From NCBI GenBank assembly GCA_040357565.1, contig JBDODJ010000194.1: a stretch of DNA of 21,574 bases, one strand, 5' to 3'. Of the stretch, positions 18,612 to 21,574 are shown piece by piece (position 1 is the first letter of the stretch; each line of letters begins with the position of its first letter). The notes under the pieces were generated by a model. That model worked only from the letters and a program-made list of their open reading frames with translations, did not search any database and was not told where the DNA came from. Both the position numbers and the translations under genes were made by a program. The DNA comes from Cercozoa sp. M6MM. Lineage: Eukaryota; Endomyxa: Ascetosporea.

Positions 18612-18961
18612 GTCAAACAGAGCGCCTTCAGTTCGCGTTGTACGATACATTAACGGTCGGGTACTATGTCCGCTTCAGTTCTTCAGCTTGGTCAGCCAGG
18701 CCAACGAAACTGCCAGATGACTACACGTACATCCATGCGTCGCGCACAGTACCGTACTGTACCAGACGTACTGTATACGGTACGTAGTATGCGTATGCGC
18801 GTGCCAGTCAAGTTAAGGTTACGGCTACAGGCGGTGCACGCGATGCGCGGGTGCGTTTCGTACCTATAGCTGTCTTTGACATGTACAGGACACCTCTAGA
18901 TCTCACGTCATCGCATTCAGCGTAGTTTCTCGAGCTCGTCTCGTTCAGTTTCATCGACTCG
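18612..18961. other. spacer between convergent genes with GTAC-rich inverted repeats
   Basis: About 350 bp lie between the two stops. No AATAAA is seen for either gene. The segment 18746-18790 is rich in GTAC words and includes ACAGTAC-C-GTACTGT (18746-18760), a perfect 7-base-arm inverted repeat. Confidence 0.45.
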
Positions 18962-19381
18962 TCACCGGCCAAAGAAACGTCTCACTATGCGACAAGACAG
19001 AACGGGGATCAACAACAAGATATGCCTGTGCGCGCGCGCGCGCGTGTGTGTGTGCGTGTGTGGTGGGGGGGGGGGGTACCCTTACTGCGAGCGGCGGGCG
19101 GACTGCCTCCGCGCGGACTGTGTGAGGCACCGGCGGCACGCAGTACGTCGCGTAGCTCGCGGAGGTACTGCATGTAGTGCTTGGACTGTACGAAGCGCGG
19201 AATCGAGTCGGTGGCCAGCAGGCCGCGCACGCAGTCGAGTGCCTCGTCAAAGGCGCGTCGCAGCAGCTCTACCGAGGCAGCCTCGGCCGCCACCTCGCTG
19301 TCCGAGCGCTGTCGCTCGCCAACGACGCCGATCTCCTGCAGGCGCTCCTCGATCCTGTCCCGGGATACAAAAGGTAACTCC

Positions 19382-19439
<58 letters not shown>

Positions 19440-21558
19440 CGCACACACACACACATGCACACGCACACACACACACAATATAAATATAGTAAATGTAGAA
19501 CATCTCTACAGGGCAGATATCTCTGCAACAAAGCAAGCATACTGCCGGAAGATGGAAGAAGGCAGGTTGAGTCGCTCCTTGGCCTTGGGCGCCACGAAAC
19601 GCTGGAACATGCGACGCGCCTGCCGCGGCACCAGACTCGGCGGCATAGTCGCTAGCGCCTCGCTCTCCGACAGCACGTAGAAGTTCTCCGAGCCTGCCCG
19701 GGGGGGGGGGGGGGGGGGAGGGGAAGGGGTGTGATGAGGTAAGAAGGTAGAGGTACACAGAGCGTCCTGCAGGAAGGCGTGGAACACGTGTCGCAGACGC
19801 GGGTTCAGCATGATCTCGCTGAGAGCCGGCAGTCGCAGCAGCGCCGCCTGGCGCAGTTCGTCCTTGTCGCGAGTGCTGCCATTGTTGGCACTGTGACCAG
19901 TACCGTGATTGGTACTATGACTGGAACTGCTGTGTAGAGACACTGACGAAGCGTTGTGCGACGCGTTGAGCTCGCTGAGACCGCTCGAGTTGAGTGCCTC
20001 GCTGTCGCCAAAGTACAGCGCGAGTCGCGCGTCGTCCTCGTCGATATCGGCCACTGGGAGGATAAGGCAGGGGATAAAAAGCAGGGGGTAAAAGGGTGTG
20101 TGTGTGCGCGCGCGTGTGTGTGTGTGTGTGTGTGGGGGGGGGGGGGTACAGTGCTGAATGTCGGAAAAGTCGCCGACGTCACTGGCCTCGGTGAGCATGG
20201 TGGAGGTGCGACTCCAGTCGACCGAGGTTCGCATCGAGGTGCGTGCCGACAGGCCCAGTGGTGGCACCGTCAGCGACTCTGCCGGTGCAACGTGATCTCG
20301 ATTAGTGTGATCGTGACTGGTCGACACTGCTGACACCGTAGGTGACACTGTTGATACTGTCGATGATGATGGCGTCACCGTCTCCTGAGTCGACACCGTC
20401 GCTGATGAGTCGGACACGTGCACAGGGGCACCGCTCGGACCCGTGGCCAGACAGCCGCGCCAGATCGCTCGCGTCGCCGACGCCTGCTGCTCCTGCTTGC
20501 TCGCATGCATCGGCGTGATCTGGATCCTGTAGGTACACGCACAACCATAACTCACACACACACCACACACACACACCGCACTCCCTTAACCACACGGGAC
20601 ACGTGTGGTACAGATCGTCCGGCAGAACGGGTAGTTCGTAGCTGAAGTGTCGCTGTGCCGGCGGCAGACCTGCTCTCACGTTTTGAGTGGTCACGTTTCA
20701 GTGGTCACATGGGTCACACTAAGTGGTCACATCGGGTCACAAAAGTTACCGTAGCGACTGATACACGTGCGCACGAATTCGCGAATGTCGCGCGACTCTA
20801 CACACATGCACTTTACATGAAAACCCCCTCACAAAGGTACCCGTAAAACACCTCTTTAACAAATACAGCCCTGCTAGCAAACATAGCCCTCTTAAGAGAA
20901 TGTAGCCACCATCAATCTCCTCGACACGCTTGCGCAGCAGTTGGAGTCGCAGCGCCGCGCCTTCCTCGATGCGTGCCGTCTCGTCGCACAGTCTCTGCTC
21001 ACAACCTCCATAATTAAATGTACCTTTATGTAAATCCCATACCCTTAATGACACCCACCCCCTTAATACCCTTAATAACACCCAGCCCTTAATAAAACCC
21101 ATCCCCTTAAAAAAATACTCCCTATAGCAAGACCAAAACAGATTGCAAACGCCGTACCAGCAAAGAAAGGCGCGTTTCGTGCAGCACATCGCGGTCGGCC
21201 CGCTGCAGCTCCGCCAGCTCCTTCTGCTGGTCCGTCACGTAGCCTGCAGGGTGGTGGGGGGGGGGAGTAACAGGGGTAACGGGGGGCAACGGGAGGGAGT
21301 ACTGCTCTGCCAGGCCGATAAGGACGATATCGTGCACTGGTACGTCGACAGAGCATCGATCAGTCGCTCCTGCGCTTTGCGCGGTGCACTGATCACATAT
21401 ACACCATCAGTATCGCCAACGATCAGACCGTCGGGATAATCAGTGAGACGGTACGCGCAGAACCGCTCGCAGTGCTGATCACGCAGCACGTTGTGCACCA
21501 GCGGAATCGACGTGTCTGGTCCCGGCGACATTGGCGGCGTCGCCTTGCGCCGGAAATT
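18962..21558 (-). CDS. RGS-domain protein, 5' end outside the window
   Basis: Nine exons join in frame to 543 residues and a TGA: 21303-21558, 21158-21243, 20910-20997, 20591-20669, 20150-20526, 19757-20053, 19543-19693, 19080-19354 and 18962-18984. The first exon follows a C-run acceptor at the window edge, so the N-terminus is missing. Residues 1-85 look folded (CERFCAYRLTDYPDGLIVGD, TDGVYVISAPRKAQERLIDA). Residues 86-143 form a coiled coil (DQQKELAELQRADRDV, LRLQLLRKRVEEID). A short segment (FSYELPVLPDDLYHTCPVW, IQITPMHASKQEQQ) precedes an S/T-rich linker. The RGS domain spans about 368-512: LPALSEIMLNPRLRHVFHAF, CSENFYVLSESEAL, ARRMFQRFVAPKA, FDEALDCVRGLLATDSIPRF, VQSKHYMQYL. It should bind G-alpha or act as a related scaffold. 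It carries about 20 extra residues (GERQRSDSEVAAEAASVE) before the last helices. Five of its eight introns start GTAC. Confidence 0.8.
19028..19076 (-). repeat. CG/CA dinucleotide repeat plus poly-C run in the last RGS-gene intron
   Basis: On the plus strand this is (GC)n then (TG)n then 12 G (19065-19076). In the sense strand the intron opens GTAC followed directly by the C run and then the CA/CG repeat. Confidence 0.85.
19385..19477 (-). repeat. TG (sense) microsatellite in an RGS-gene intron
   Basis: A perfect AC array of 48 nt on the plus strand is followed by imperfect AC with G and T interruptions. It fills much of the 188-nt intron 19355-19542. Confidence 0.9.
19700..19718 (-). repeat. 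poly-C run (19 nt, sense strand), longest in the window
   Basis: It lies in the 63-nt intron 19694-19756, ending six bases before the acceptor boundary (sense GGGCAG). Confidence 0.85.
20101..20146 (-). repeat. CA/CG repeat and poly-C run in an RGS-gene intron
   Basis: The plus strand shows TG and CG dinucleotides and then 13 G (20134-20146). In the sense strand the intron opens GTAC, the C run, then CA repeat, the same order as in intron 18985-19079. Confidence 0.85.
20550..20576 (-). repeat. short TG (sense) repeat in an RGS-gene intron
   Basis: An imperfect CA array on the plus strand, broken by CC, lies in the 64-nt intron 20527-20590. Confidence 0.7.
20686..20740. repeat. three copies of AGTGGTCAC in an RGS-gene intron
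   Basis: Copies start at 20686, 20700 and 20722; the last two are followed by related GGGTCACA words, giving an irregular unit of about 22 bp. They lie in the 240-nt intron 20670-20909. Confidence 0.65.
21042..21110. repeat. five copies of CCCTTAA with about 18-bp period
   Basis: CCCTTAA occurs at 21042, 21060, 21069, 21086 and 21104, so the spacing is 18, 9, 17 and 18 bp, with ACCC-rich sequence between. It lies in the 160-nt intron 20998-21157 of the RGS gene. Confidence 0.7.
21256..21265 (-). repeat. poly-C run (10 nt, sense strand) in an RGS-gene intron
   Basis: It lies 12 nt upstream of the CTGCAG acceptor of the 59-nt intron 21244-21302, which is C-rich throughout. Confidence 0.8.
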
Positions 21559-21560
21559 CT

Positions 21561-21574
21561 GGGGGGGGGGGGGG
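21561..21574 (-). repeat. poly-C run (at least 14 nt, sense strand) at the window edge
   Basis: The run precedes an AG acceptor directly (sense C run then AG) and continues to the last base of the window, so its full length is unknown. Confidence 0.85.

Noticed and set aside
19181-19483. Open frames made of HT or CV dipeptide repeats over the CA/TG microsatellites
   Set aside because: They come from reading a dinucleotide repeat and end or change frame at its borders. The same DNA is intronic in the RGS gene; the same applies to similar frames around 3740-4110 and 20101-20146.
21042-21110. True telomere or chromosome end
   Set aside because: The copies are few, irregular, not TTAGGG and sit inside an intron of a gene that continues on both sides.
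1-21574. Transposons, viral fossils, CRISPR arrays, tRNA or rRNA genes
   Set aside because: I looked for terminal repeats, transposase, reverse-transcriptase or capsid-like motifs, regular spacer arrays and cloverleaf segments and saw none that I could support.

Overview
The window is nuclear DNA of a flagellated unicellular eukaryote that I cannot place to genus. The genes are dense and split by many short spliceosomal introns, mostly 45-100 nt. The encoded families (Rac/Rho GTPase, kinesin-3, the transition-zone protein MKS1, an RGS-domain protein, BTB, EF-hand) point to a protist with a cilium and with small-GTPase and G-protein signalling. All gene models are hand-spliced from reading frame, GT-AG borders and family conservation; no transcripts or database searches were available.

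Layout, left to right: the 3' end of an unrecognised coiled-coil gene (+, 51-471); a 700-bp spacer with poly(A) signals for both flanking genes; a complete five-exon Rac/Rho GTPase (-, 1171-2042); a BTB-domain gene with a proline-rich tail (+, 2653-5175, N-terminus unresolved); a small coiled-coil gene (-, 5492-6533); an EF-hand-like gene (+, 6567-7642); a 20-exon kinesin-3 (-, 7922-12736); an MKS1 orthologue (-, 12925-15222); two unrecognised genes (+, 15402-16251 and +, 16385-18611); and an RGS-domain gene whose 5' end lies beyond the right edge (-, 18962-21558).

The kinesin is the most striking gene. After a standard kinesin-3 motor, FHA domain, coiled coil and C2-like stalk region it ends in two tandem B-box zinc-binding modules with identical ligand spacing. 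I do not know this tail from described kinesin-3 proteins. The motor is also split by a 16-nt exon carrying most of the P-loop and a 21-nt exon carrying a conserved GGNSKT-type motif. The kinesin lies 188 bp downstream of MKS1 on the same strand, and MKS1 shares a 179-bp divergent promoter region with a 241-residue orphan, so a ciliary link among these genes is a reasonable inference.

Two genome-wide habits show up. About 23 of the roughly 65 modelled introns begin GTAC rather than GTAA/GTRAGT. Nine pure C runs of 10-19 nt sit inside introns, always on the sense strand, and both window ends fall in such a run. The few introns longer than about 150 nt mostly carry CA/TG microsatellites or short tandem repeats. 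I saw no RNA genes, CRISPR arrays, viral fossils or transposons.
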